Below, piece after piece: positions 22,368 to 30,374 of a DNA stretch of 32,105 nucleotides. The notes under the pieces are model-generated. The model did not search any database and had not been told where the DNA came from. It saw only the letters and a list, made by a program, of their open reading frames with translations. How positions within the stretch are numbered: the stretch's first letter is position 1; every line of letters starts with the position of its first letter. Both the position numbers and the translations under genes were made by a program. This stretch comes from Lachnospiraceae bacterium (GTDB lineage: Bacteria; Bacillota; Clostridia; Lachnospirales; Lachnospiraceae). The stretch is from assembly GCA_016291655.1 (NCBI GenBank), contig JAEEYF010000026.1, positions 1-32,105 on the forward strand. Direction: 5' to 3'.

Positions 22368-23007
22368 CCTCTATCCTCCTTATTTCATCATATAATTCGC
22401 TACGTCTGGCAACAGCCTTCTCTCCGTTGTCAGCCTCAAGCTTATCGAAGATCCTTTTCCTGACCTCCGCTTCTTTCGTAAGATATTCGAGCCAAACCTC
22501 TGCGGGTTTCGGCTCCGCTGCCGTGTCTTTTACACCGTAAGCCGCTTTAAAAACAAAGTAGAACTTGTCCTCTCTGACGATCAGGGTTTCAGTCACTCCG
22601 AAGCCCAGCTTGGAAAGCCCTTCCCTAAAGCCTTCCAGGTCGGATTGGGGCGAAAGGATGAGTTCCTTCGCGACGCGAGCCTTCGAAAGAGCCTTCTCCA
22701 GAATGCTCAGGATCAGCGGACCTCCCATGCCCGAGATGAGCACGGTGTCGGTCTCGCCTTCCGCGAGTGCCTGAAGCCCGTCGGAAAGGCGGAGGTCGAT
22801 CTCCTCCGCCACTCCTTCGGCAAGAACGTTTTCCTTTGCCTTTTCAAGCGGTCCCGGCCGCAGGTCCATGGCGATCACCCGGGGCGATATGCCCGCCTGT
22901 ACGAGGTAGATCCCCGTATGGGCGTGATCGCAGCCGACATCCGCCACAGTATGCCCCGGACTTACCAGAGAGACCACGGTCTGTAACCTTTTACTCAAAT
23001 GAATCAT
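22342..23007 (-). CDS. trmK: tRNA (adenine(22)-N1)-methyltransferase
   Basis: A 221-residue class I SAM-dependent methyltransferase of the TrmK family, which methylates N1 of A22 in the D-arm of tRNAs. Motif I is VADVGCDHAHTGIYLVQAG (about residues 17-35), including the DH-A-H signature of the family; VIAMDLRPGPLEKAKEN and ISGMGGPLILSILE are the SAM-binding and active-site segments. A C-terminal coiled-coil-like helix (about 170-221) is also typical. I start at the ATG at 23005-23007, 1 bp after the rpoD stop; an in-frame start 90 bp upstream would lie inside rpoD. The gene commonly follows rpoD in Firmicutes. It overlaps the downstream nucleoside kinase gene by 26 bp. Confidence 0.92.
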   Translation of the reverse strand: MIHLSKRLQTVVSLVSPGHTVADVGCDHAHTGIYLVQAGISPRVIAMDLRPGPLEKAKENVLAEGVAEEIDLRLSDGLQALAEGETDTVLISGMGGPLILSILEKALSKARVAKELILSPQSDLEGFREGLSKLGFGVTETLIVREDKFYFVFKAAYGVKDTAAEPKPAEVWLEYLTKEAEVRKRIFDKLEADNGEKAVARRSELYDEIRRIEDEINRMRN

Positions 23008-23008
23008 A

Positions 23009-24193
23009 TTAATCCAGATAATCTCTAAGTTTCTTTGCCCTTGTGGGATGGCGCAGCTTTCTGAGCGCCTTTGCCTCGATCTGACGGATACGCTCACGGG
23101 TTACGTTAAATTCCTTGCCGACCTCTTCAAGGGTACGCTGTCTTCCGTCGTCGAGACCGAAACGGAGGCGGAGCACCTTCTGCTCACGGTCGGTGAGTGT
23201 TCCCAGAACTTCGCGGATCTGCTCCTGCAACAGGGTGAAAGCTGCCGCTTCCTGAGGAGTGGGCATGTGATCGTCCTCAATGAAATCGCCAAGATGAGAG
23301 TCTTCCTCTTCACCGATGGGTGTTTCAAGAGACACGGGCTCCTGAGAGATCTTCTGGATCTCGCGGACGCGCTCTACGGGAATGCCCATTTCCTTTGCTA
23401 TCTCTTCCGGTCCGGGCTCACGTCCGAGTTCCTGAAGGAGCTGTCTCTGAACGCGGATCAGCTTGTTGATGGTTTCAACCATATGTACGGGGATACGGAT
23501 GGTTCTCGCCTGATCTGCTATGGCACGGGTGATCGCCTGACGGATCCACCATGTTGCATAAGTCGAGAACTTGTAGCCCTTACGATAATCAAATTTTTCA
23601 ACTGCCTTGATGAGGCCCAGGTTTCCTTCCTGAATGAGGTCAAGGAACTGCATTCCGCGGCCCACATATCTCTTGGCGATGGAAACCACGAGACGAAGGT
23701 TGGCCTCTGCGAGACGGTTCTTAGCGACATCGTCGCCCTGTTCCATTCTCTGAGCAAGATCCAGTTCTTCCTGTGCGGTGAGAAGCGGAACCTTACCGAT
23801 CTCTTTAAGGTACATTCTTACGGGATCTTCAAGGGACACTCCCTCGGGTACCGTAAGGTCTATCTTGGAGAGATCCTCGATCTCGTCCAATTCGGCCACG
23901 ATGTCGTCGGGCTCCAGCAGGTCGTCCTCTTCGCAGCAGGAAATGTTGTCGTCCATGATCCTCAGTACGTCTATGCCCGCCTTATCGAGTGCATCATAGA
24001 TCTTTTCTGTCTTCTTTTCGTCCAGTTCCATGTCGCTGAAGGCTTCATTGATCTCCTGGATCTCAAGAGTGTTCTTCTTCTTTTTGCCGGCAGCGATCAA
24101 AGCATTGATACGATTTTCAAATTCCGCTGCCCCGGCACCGTTTTGTGCAGCATTATCCTCAGTGTTCTTCAAGTCTTTTTCTACGTTTGACAT
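23009..24193 (-). CDS. rpoD: Primary sigma factor SigA/RpoD
   Basis: A 394-residue principal sigma factor that directs RNA polymerase to housekeeping promoters such as those in this window. Region 1.2 ([19 protein letters not shown]), region 2 with [20 protein letters not shown] and [20 protein letters not shown], region 3 ([20 protein letters not shown]) and region 4.2 with [18 protein letters not shown] are all present and intact. The N-terminal part is short and acidic, as in other Firmicutes. The ATG has GAGGA about seven bases upstream and starts 13 bp after dnaG. The order dnaG-rpoD is the classic macromolecular-synthesis operon arrangement without rpsU. Codon use is biased to C at third positions, giving a long open antisense frame. 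Confidence 0.98.
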   Translation of the reverse strand: MSNVEKDLKNTEDNAAQNGAGAAEFENRINALIAAGKKKKNTLEIQEINEAFSDMELDEKKTEKIYDALDKAGIDVLRIMDDNISCCEEDDLLEPDDIVAELDEIEDLSKIDLTVPEGVSLEDPVRMYLKEIGKVPLLTAQEELDLAQRMEQGDDVAKNRLAEANLRLVVSIAKRYVGRGMQFLDLIQEGNLGLIKAVEKFDYRKGYKFSTYATWWIRQAITRAIADQARTIRIPVHMVETINKLIRVQRQLLQELGREPGPEEIAKEMGIPVERVREIQKISQEPVSLETPIGEEEDSHLGDFIEDDHMPTPQEAAAFTLLQEQIREVLGTLTDREQKVLRLRFGLDDGRQRTLEEVGKEFNVTRERIRQIEAKALRKLRHPTRAKKLRDYLD

Positions 24194-24206
24194 TGTTCAT
24201 CCTCTT

Positions 24207-26006
24207 CTAAATGATTAAATTGGTTCGATTTTTAAGAGCCGCCTGAGCCTTCAGCAACTCGGTGACCATCTGTCCGTCCTCCGCTTCAATAGCGGCGTTG
24301 ATCTTTTCCTCAAGGGAATTCAGCTTGATCTTGCGGACAGTGTCTTCTATTGCCTTTGCCCTCTCTGCGTCGTTTACTTCGCCCGGCAGGTCCGTCTGGA
24401 AGATGGCCCCCACCTTTTCCTGTTCCTCTCTTTCCTCAAACGCGCCGACGATGCGCGCGGGATTAACGCTTCCCGATTCCTCGCAGAACCTGTAAGCCAG
24501 CTCGGCTACTTTTCTGTACAAACCTTCGGAAAAGTCCGAAACCTCGAGCACAGAAGCCAGCTTTTTGTAAAGCGTGGGATTGTCGGAAAGACATGTGAGC
24601 AACAGTCTCTGCGGCTGAAGGACTTTGTCGTCCAGCTTTTTTTCGGCCGCATTTTCATATTTTTTCTTGGGGATCCGTTCCCCTTCGTCGCTTGTACGAT
24701 AGGACGGTTTCCTCGGCCCCTCCCTTCGAGCTTTTTCTATAACAAGCTCATGGAATTTTTTAAAATCGACATTATAATGCTTTGCGAAGGCCTCTTCATA
24801 GGTACTCCTCTCGAGTTCATTGGTTATCTCCAACATACGACCTGCAACGCTCTCATAAAAGTCGTTTTTTTCTTTTGGATCTTCCATATTGTACCCGGAT
24901 GCTTTGATCCTGAGTTCAAAAAAGAAGCTGCTTTCCGCATTGTCTATGCGGTTTTGATACTCCTCGGCCCCGAGGTTCTTGATGAATTCGTCGGGATCCT
25001 TGTAGGGCTTCATGTTCACCACCTTTACGGTGATGCCTCTTGCCTCAAGCATGGGGATGGCACGAAGAGTCGCTTTTGTGCCGGCTCCGTCTGAATCGTA
25101 GGTCAGGTAGACCTCCTTCACATACTTCGAAAGCTTCAGAGCATTCTTGTCCGTAAGAGCCGTTCCCAGCGAGGCCACCGCATTGGTGAAGCCCGCCTGA
25201 TGAAGGGAAATGACATCCATATACCCTTCGCAGAGAAGAAAATACTTCTTCGCGGAATGCTTGGCATAGTTCAGGCCATACAGGTTAAAGCCCTTGTCGA
25301 ACACCTTTGTCTCGGGGGAATTCAGGTACTTCGGTTCTCCGTCGCCCATTACTCTTCCTCCGAAGGCGATCACCCTGTCACGTTCGTCCATTATGGGGAA
25401 CATCGCACGGTTCCAGAACTTGTCGTTCGCTCCGCGCTCATTTATGGTGACAAGGCCCGTGTCCTTCAGGAACTCGTCGTTGTAGCCCTTGCTCTTAAGG
25501 AATTTATACAGATCATCACTGTAGGGTTGAGAATAGCCCAGCCCCCAATGAAGGATGGTTTCGTCGGTAAGGCCTCTTTTCCTGAAGTAGTCGATGGCGC
25601 GCTTTCCCCTCTCGGTCCTTCCGAGCTTGAAGAAATACTCCGCTGCCAGTTTGTTCACTTCATAAAGCCTTTGTATCAGGTTTCTGTTCCTTTTGTCCTC
25701 TTCCGTTTCCCTTACCTCGGGAAGTTCCACTCCGGACCTTTCCGCCAGTTCTTTGACAGCCTCTTGGAAAGTGAGATTCTCATACTCCATCAAAAAGGTG
25801 ATGACGTTTCCGCCTTTGTGACAGCCGAAGCAATAGAACATCTGCTTGTTGGTGTTCACCGAAAAAGACGGAGTCTTCTCCCCGTGGAAAGGGCAGAGCC
25901 CCCAGTAATTTGCCCCCTTTTTCGTGAGGTGGACATACATCCCCACCACATCCGCAATGTCATTGCGCGCAAATATCTCTGAGATTGTCTCATCGGAATA
26001 GTACAT
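24207..26006 (-). CDS. dnaG: DNA primase
   Basis: A 599-residue primase that makes RNA primers at the replication fork. The N-terminal CHC2 zinc finger is complete: Cys38, His41, Cys59 and Cys62 (LCPFHGEKTPSF, FYCFGCHKGGN). The catalytic core contains the RNA-polymerase-like segment and the TOPRIM motif LLCEGYMDVISLHQAGF with LTYDSDGAGTKA downstream. The C-terminal part, less conserved, would bind the DnaB helicase. Length is normal for the family. It starts 15 bp after dgt with GAGGAG four bases before the ATG and precedes rpoD by 13 bp, which supports one transcript. Confidence 0.97.
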   Translation of the reverse strand: MYYSDETISEIFARNDIADVVGMYVHLTKKGANYWGLCPFHGEKTPSFSVNTNKQMFYCFGCHKGGNVITFLMEYENLTFQEAVKELAERSGVELPEVRETEEDKRNRNLIQRLYEVNKLAAEYFFKLGRTERGKRAIDYFRKRGLTDETILHWGLGYSQPYSDDLYKFLKSKGYNDEFLKDTGLVTINERGANDKFWNRAMFPIMDERDRVIAFGGRVMGDGEPKYLNSPETKVFDKGFNLYGLNYAKHSAKKYFLLCEGYMDVISLHQAGFTNAVASLGTALTDKNALKLSKYVKEVYLTYDSDGAGTKATLRAIPMLEARGITVKVVNMKPYKDPDEFIKNLGAEEYQNRIDNAESSFFFELRIKASGYNMEDPKEKNDFYESVAGRMLEITNELERSTYEEAFAKHYNVDFKKFHELVIEKARREGPRKPSYRTSDEGERIPKKKYENAAEKKLDDKVLQPQRLLLTCLSDNPTLYKKLASVLEVSDFSEGLYRKVAELAYRFCEESGSVNPARIVGAFEEREEQEKVGAIFQTDLPGEVNDAERAKAIEDTVRKIKLNSLEEKINAAIEAEDGQMVTELLKAQAALKNRTNLII

Positions 26007-26021
26007 GCAACTCCTCGGTAA

Positions 26022-27071
26022 TCAATAAACGTCCCAACTGAAAGGAACCTTGATCTCCTTGTATTTGTTGACGGCGTAACGGTCGGTCATGCCCGCAACA
26101 TAGTCGCAGACAACTCTTTCCCTGGTCTCGCCCTCTTTGTCCAACATTACCTTGTAATCGTCGGGCAGAAGATCGATGTGTTCCAGATAATGCATAAATA
26201 ATTCTATGACCAGCTCCTCCGCCTTGGCTTCCTGTCCCTTGGCTACGGGGTTGGTGTAAACATTTTCAAACATCCACGCCTTCAGATCCATCAATATCTC
26301 GCTCATTTCCGCGGACATCCTGACGTCGTCGGTGTCTATGCTTGTTTTGATTATATCATGTATCTCGGTATTCAGACGCGTGGTGAGCGTGTGCCCGAGA
26401 ATATCGGTGAAGCGTGTCGGGATGTCTTCGTCCCGGATGATGCCTCCTCTGATCGCGTCGTCTATATCGTGGTTAATGTAGGCCATCTTGTCGGAGAGTC
26501 GAACGGCTCTTCCCTCAAGCGTGGCGGGAATGGTGTCCACCTGATGGTTTAAAATGCCGTTTCGCACTTCCCATGTCAGGTTCAGACCTTTGCCGTGTTT
26601 TTCGATGATGTCGACTACACGGATGCTTTGCTCAAAGTGTTTGAAATTGAGGCCGCAGGTCTCGCCCATTATACGGTTCAGGGCTCTCTCCCCCGCATGT
26701 CCGAAGGGGGTGTGTCCCAGATCGTGTCCGAGAGCGATGGCTTCCGTCAGATCGTCGTTAAGCCTGAGTGACTTGGCAATGGCTCTTGCAGTCTGTGCCA
26801 CCTCGAGAGTGTGGGTAAGGCGTGTGCGGTAGTGATCACCCTCGGGCGCAAGGAAGACCTGAGTCTTGCCGCTCAGCCTTCTGAAAGCCTTCGAGTAAAG
26901 GATACGGTCTCTGTCCCTTTGATAGCAGGGGCGAAGGTCGCATTCCTTCTCTTCGCGCAGTCTGCCTCTGGTCGAATCCGAAAAACTTGCATTCGGCGAA
27001 AGCACTTCATGTTCTCTTGCCTCCTGAAGCTCTCTGATAGTCCTGTCGTGAATGGGAACGAGTTCAATCAT
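26022..27071 (-). CDS. dgt: Deoxyguanosinetriphosphate triphosphohydrolase-like protein
   Basis: A 349-residue HD-domain dNTP triphosphohydrolase of the Dgt family, which hydrolyses dGTP or other dNTPs to nucleoside and triphosphate. The N-terminus DRDRILYSKAFRRLSGKTQV and the metal ligands His87 (RLTHTLEVAQ), His116-Asp117 (LGHDLGHTPFGH) and the later Asp in YINHDIDDAI are visible. It is of the short type, without the insertions of the enteric enzyme, and the true nucleotide preference cannot be read. It overlaps queH upstream by 8 bp and precedes dnaG, a conserved position in Lachnospiraceae-type clusters as I recall. The role would be control of dNTP pools next to replication genes. Confidence 0.93.
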   Translation of the reverse strand: MIELVPIHDRTIRELQEAREHEVLSPNASFSDSTRGRLREEKECDLRPCYQRDRDRILYSKAFRRLSGKTQVFLAPEGDHYRTRLTHTLEVAQTARAIAKSLRLNDDLTEAIALGHDLGHTPFGHAGERALNRIMGETCGLNFKHFEQSIRVVDIIEKHGKGLNLTWEVRNGILNHQVDTIPATLEGRAVRLSDKMAYINHDIDDAIRGGIIRDEDIPTRFTDILGHTLTTRLNTEIHDIIKTSIDTDDVRMSAEMSEILMDLKAWMFENVYTNPVAKGQEAKAEELVIELFMHYLEHIDLLPDDYKVMLDKEGETRERVVCDYVAGMTDRYAVNKYKEIKVPFSWDVY

Positions 27072-27732
27072 GTGATTCCTCCTTCTTTACATCTGTTCCC
27101 AAAGCACAGCCGTGTACGCATCGTCCGTTCTTTGAGAAGATACATCCGCAATAGTTCTGTCTGTACAGGTCATATTCCCTTGAAAGTTCAATGGATCTTT
27201 GGTAGCCGCCCTTTTTCTTGAAATCCGACGGCAGCCAGCTCACGCCCTCTTCCCGGCAGACTCTCTCACCGATCTCGTTCAGAAGTTTTGCGTTCTTTAA
27301 GGGAGAAATGGTGAGCGTCGTGGTGACGAGGTCTATGCCTCTCTTTTTTGCTTCCTTCGCCGTTTCCCTGAGGCGCAGCTCGAAGCACTTGGCACATCTG
27401 TCGCCTCCCTCGGGGCTGTTCTCCAGACCCTTTGCCGCTTCGAAAAAACGGGCGGGGTCGTACTGCCCTTCCGTAAAAGTGACCTCGTGCCTGTGAGGCT
27501 GTAATTCTATCAGTCTTTTGATCTCCTCAACTCTCTTTTTGTACTCCGTTTCCGGATAGATGTTGGGGTTATAGTAAAAATCCGTTATTGAAAAGAAATC
27601 GGAGAGATACTCGAAAACATAGGAGGAGCAGGGCGCACAGCAGGAGTGCAAAAACAGAGCGGGCACATCGCCCTTTGCCTTCAGCTCTTCGATCATATCA
27701 TCCATCTGCTGTTGTATGTTTCTTTGCTTCAT
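27064..27732 (-). CDS. queH: Epoxyqueuosine reductase QueH
   Basis: A 222-residue protein of the QueH family (formerly DUF208), which reduces epoxyqueuosine to queuosine in tRNA as a non-homologous alternative to QueG. The signature FLHSCCAPCSSYVFEYL is near residue 25-43; GGDRCAKCFELRLRETA carries a second Cys pair and NYCGCIFSKNGRCVHGC a third Cys-rich cluster, in keeping with iron-sulfur and disulfide chemistry. Its ATG shares one base with the hisC stop (TAATG) and its own end overlaps dgt by 8 bp. No other queuosine gene is in the window. Confidence 0.93.
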   Translation of the reverse strand: MKQRNIQQQMDDMIEELKAKGDVPALFLHSCCAPCSSYVFEYLSDFFSITDFYYNPNIYPETEYKKRVEEIKRLIELQPHRHEVTFTEGQYDPARFFEAAKGLENSPEGGDRCAKCFELRLRETAKEAKKRGIDLVTTTLTISPLKNAKLLNEIGERVCREEGVSWLPSDFKKKGGYQRSIELSREYDLYRQNYCGCIFSKNGRCVHGCALGTDVKKEESHD

Positions 27733-28790
27733 TATCCGAGTATTTCTTTAAGCGCAGCGCAAAGCTTCTCCATCTCCGCATCGGTTCCCACCGTGATACG
27801 CAGATAGTTGTCGATCCTCGGCTTTGCAAAATAGCGCACGAAAATGTGCTTTTCCTTGAGCTTGTTGAAGATCTCTCTTGCCTTTACGCTTTTGTGGGTT
27901 GCAAAAAGGAAATTGGCCGATGAGTCAAGTACCTTAAAGCCCAGTTCTTCCAGACCCTTCACGGCTTTTTCCCTTGTATTTACGATCCTGTCCACCGACT
28001 CCTTAAAGTACGCCCGGTCTTTCAGACACTCGGCTCCGCAGAGTATGGACAGTGTGTTCATCGTGTAAGAATTGTAGCAGTTCTTGATGGCTGTCATGAA
28101 GGCGATGAGTTTTGGGGATCCGATCGCAAAACCGATCCTTAGACCGGCCATTGAACGGGATTTGGAGAAAGTACGCACAACAAGCACGTTGTCATATTTT
28201 CCCACAAGTCCGAGGGCGGTTTCTCCGCCGAAATCAACATATGCTTCGTCCACGATCACAACGGAATCGGGATTGTGCTTCACTATGTCCTCGATCACGG
28301 AAACAGGCTCCGCGATGGAGGTGGGGGCATTGGGATTCGCAATTACCACGCCTCCGTTGGGTTTATAGTAATCTTCCTTTACAAGACGGAAGTTTTCATC
28401 CAGTGCGGGAGTCTCAAAGGGAATGTCATACAGCCTTGCCCAGACGGGGTAGAATGAGTAGGTGACATCCGGGAAAAGGATGGGGACCTTTTTGCCTTTG
28501 AAGAACGTTAAAAACGCGGTTCCGAGCACATCGTCCGAACCTACGCCCACAAACACGTTTCTGAAATCCGTTCCGTATTCCTCCGCAAGCCCCTTTGCAA
28601 GTTCCTCCGAATCCACCTTGGGATAGCGGCGGAGCATATCGGTGTCGATCTCCCTGAGCAGCTTCTTAACGCCCGGTGCGGGAGGGTAGGGGTTTTCGTT
28701 GGTGTTGAGTTTGATCATGTCCGTAAATGAAGGCTGCTCGCCCGGTACATAGGGTTCGACGCTCTTCAGGCTTTTTTCCCAGTTTCCCAT
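27732..28790 (-). CDS. hisC: Histidinol-phosphate aminotransferase
   Basis: A 352-residue fold-type I PLP aminotransferase. LNTNENPYPPAPGV opens the substrate-binding part, IANPNAPTS and VDEAYVDFGGE hold the PLP-contacting Asn and Asp, and Lys210 in RTFSKSRSMAGLRIGFAIG is the PLP lysine. The family converts imidazole-acetol phosphate and glutamate to histidinol phosphate in histidine synthesis; aromatic side activity is also common. It stands apart from any other his gene here, between clpX and queH. The ATG has AAGGAGA at good spacing. The call to HisC over a related aromatic aminotransferase is by overall resemblance. Confidence 0.9.
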   Translation of the reverse strand: MGNWEKSLKSVEPYVPGEQPSFTDMIKLNTNENPYPPAPGVKKLLREIDTDMLRRYPKVDSEELAKGLAEEYGTDFRNVFVGVGSDDVLGTAFLTFFKGKKVPILFPDVTYSFYPVWARLYDIPFETPALDENFRLVKEDYYKPNGGVVIANPNAPTSIAEPVSVIEDIVKHNPDSVVIVDEAYVDFGGETALGLVGKYDNVLVVRTFSKSRSMAGLRIGFAIGSPKLIAFMTAIKNCYNSYTMNTLSILCGAECLKDRAYFKESVDRIVNTREKAVKGLEELGFKVLDSSANFLFATHKSVKAREIFNKLKEKHIFVRYFAKPRIDNYLRITVGTDAEMEKLCAALKEILG

Positions 28791-28838
28791 AGAGTTTCTC
28801 CTTATAAGTCGAAAAATTTAACAGTCGGTTTCAAAAGA

Positions 28839-30338
28839 TCAGTTGCTGCCGGATCTGAGAATGATCTGAGGCGCTCCGTTCTTTGCCACGTAATCCTCGG
28901 TGATGATGACCTTTCCGATGGAATCGTCCTTGGGTATCTCATACATTATATCAAGCATGATCTCTTCAATGATGGCACGAAGAGCTCTTGCGCCCGTATC
29001 TCTCTTAAGGGCCTTTTCCGCAATGGCGGAAAGAGCGCCGTCTTCAAATTCCAGAGCGACCTCATCCATGGAGAGCAGCTTCTTGTACTGCTTCAGGATG
29101 GCATTCTTGGGCTGGGTGAGGATCCTTACCATGTCCTCCTGCTTCAGGCTGTCGAGGGCGAAGACAACGGGGAGACGTCCGAGGAACTCGGGGATCATGC
29201 CGAACTCGCGCAGATCCGCAAGTTCAACCTTTCCGGCTATGTTCCTGTCATCATCGTATTTATCCGAAAGCTCACCCAAAAAGCCTACAGCAGAGGTCTT
29301 GTTGAGTCTCTGCTTGATGATCTTGTCCAGCTCGGGGAAAGCGCCGCCGCAGATGAAAAGGATGTTGGTGGTGTCCATGGTGGTCATGGGAACCATGGCA
29401 TTCTTGCTCATCGCGCCGACCGGGACTTCAACCTCCGCTCCCTCAAGGAGCTTCAGGAGTCCCTGCTGAACGGATTCGCCCGAAACATCACGGCTGTTGG
29501 TGGTGTGTTTCTTTGCGAGCTTGTCGATCTCATCGATGAAGACTATGCCTTTTTCCGCACGTTCCACGTCATTGTCCGCAGCCACGAGGAGCTTTGAAAG
29601 AACACTCTCCACGTCGTCTCCGATGTAGCCCGCTTCCGTAAGGGAAGTGGCATCGGCGATGGCAAGGGGAACGTTCAGGAGCTTGGCAAGAGTCTTTACC
29701 ATGTAGGTCTTACCGCAGCCTGTGGGCCCGATCATGAGCATATTGGATTTCTCCAGCTCGATGCCGTCCTCGTTCTTGTCGAACACTCTCTTGTAATGAT
29801 TGTAAACCGCCACGCTCATGACCTTCTTCGCGCGCTCCTGTCCGACCACATAGTCGTCCAGTTCCGCCTTGATCACGTGCGGGGGCTTGAGATTCTTAAT
29901 GTCAAACTTTGCTTCGATGTCCTCTTCCTTCTTTACCGGAGGCTTCTTTTTCTTGAGCCGCTGGTTCATGGGCACCGTGGGAAGATCCCCGAAGATCAGG
30001 TTGGACAGGCCCGCCAGATCGCCGAAGCTGCCCTTCTTGTTGTTGTCTTCCTCCTCGTTGTTCTTGGGAGTGAGTCCCATGATCGAAAGCGAACCGCCGC
30101 CGGCCAATGTGTCCATGGTCTTTTGCATACAGTCATCGCAGATGCAAAGACCGGGGTGAAGAACGAACATCCTCTTTACCTGAGACTCCGTGCGTCGGCA
30201 CATGGAGCAGACTTCTTCTCTGTCCGCAGGCTTGTTGGGATCCTCCTCCTTCTTTGTATCCGGATCGTTTTTGTTTTCGGATACGGTATCGATCTCATTT
30301 TCTGTTTCGTTGTTAAATTTGTCTAATTCGTCTGTCAT
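28839..30338 (-). CDS. clpX: ClpX, ATP-dependent Clp protease ATPase subunit, extended form
   Basis: A 499-residue AAA+ unfoldase that feeds substrates to ClpP. The zinc-binding domain has Cys44, Cys47, Cys67 and Cys70. Walker A GPTGCGKT is at 204-211 and Walker B IVFIDEID near 265-272; the pore loop is AGYIGDD, and the RKH-type segment and sensor motifs follow (NSRDVSGESVQQGLLKLLEG). The ClpP-binding IGF loop appears as VGF in KTSAVGFLGE. It is about 75 residues longer than usual ClpX: an acidic 43-residue N-terminal extension precedes the zinc domain and the linker between zinc domain and ATPase is enlarged (about 75-150), with acidic and lysine-rich stretches. No clpP is in the window. AAAGGA precedes the ATG. 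Confidence 0.95.
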   Translation of the reverse strand: MTDELDKFNNETENEIDTVSENKNDPDTKKEEDPNKPADREEVCSMCRRTESQVKRMFVLHPGLCICDDCMQKTMDTLAGGGSLSIMGLTPKNNEEEDNNKKGSFGDLAGLSNLIFGDLPTVPMNQRLKKKKPPVKKEEDIEAKFDIKNLKPPHVIKAELDDYVVGQERAKKVMSVAVYNHYKRVFDKNEDGIELEKSNMLMIGPTGCGKTYMVKTLAKLLNVPLAIADATSLTEAGYIGDDVESVLSKLLVAADNDVERAEKGIVFIDEIDKLAKKHTTNSRDVSGESVQQGLLKLLEGAEVEVPVGAMSKNAMVPMTTMDTTNILFICGGAFPELDKIIKQRLNKTSAVGFLGELSDKYDDDRNIAGKVELADLREFGMIPEFLGRLPVVFALDSLKQEDMVRILTQPKNAILKQYKKLLSMDEVALEFEDGALSAIAEKALKRDTGARALRAIIEEIMLDIMYEIPKDDSIGKVIITEDYVAKNGAPQIILRSGSN

Positions 30339-30374
30339 AGATCATCCTTTGTATTATTTGAAAAGCTTCAGGGT

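Noticed and set aside
23008-23097. Upstream start for trmK inside rpoD
   Set aside because: It would overlap the conserved rpoD end by about 90 bp, and the ATG at 23005-23007 gives the standard TrmK N-terminus.
23048-24190. A 380-codon open frame on the plus strand across rpoD
   Set aside because: It is the antisense shadow of rpoD, kept open by strong third-position bias. It has no ribosome site and no recognisable domain.
25200-25982. A 260-codon open frame on the plus strand across dnaG
   Set aside because: Antisense to an intact primase with all motifs; composition and lack of a ribosome site mark it as spurious.
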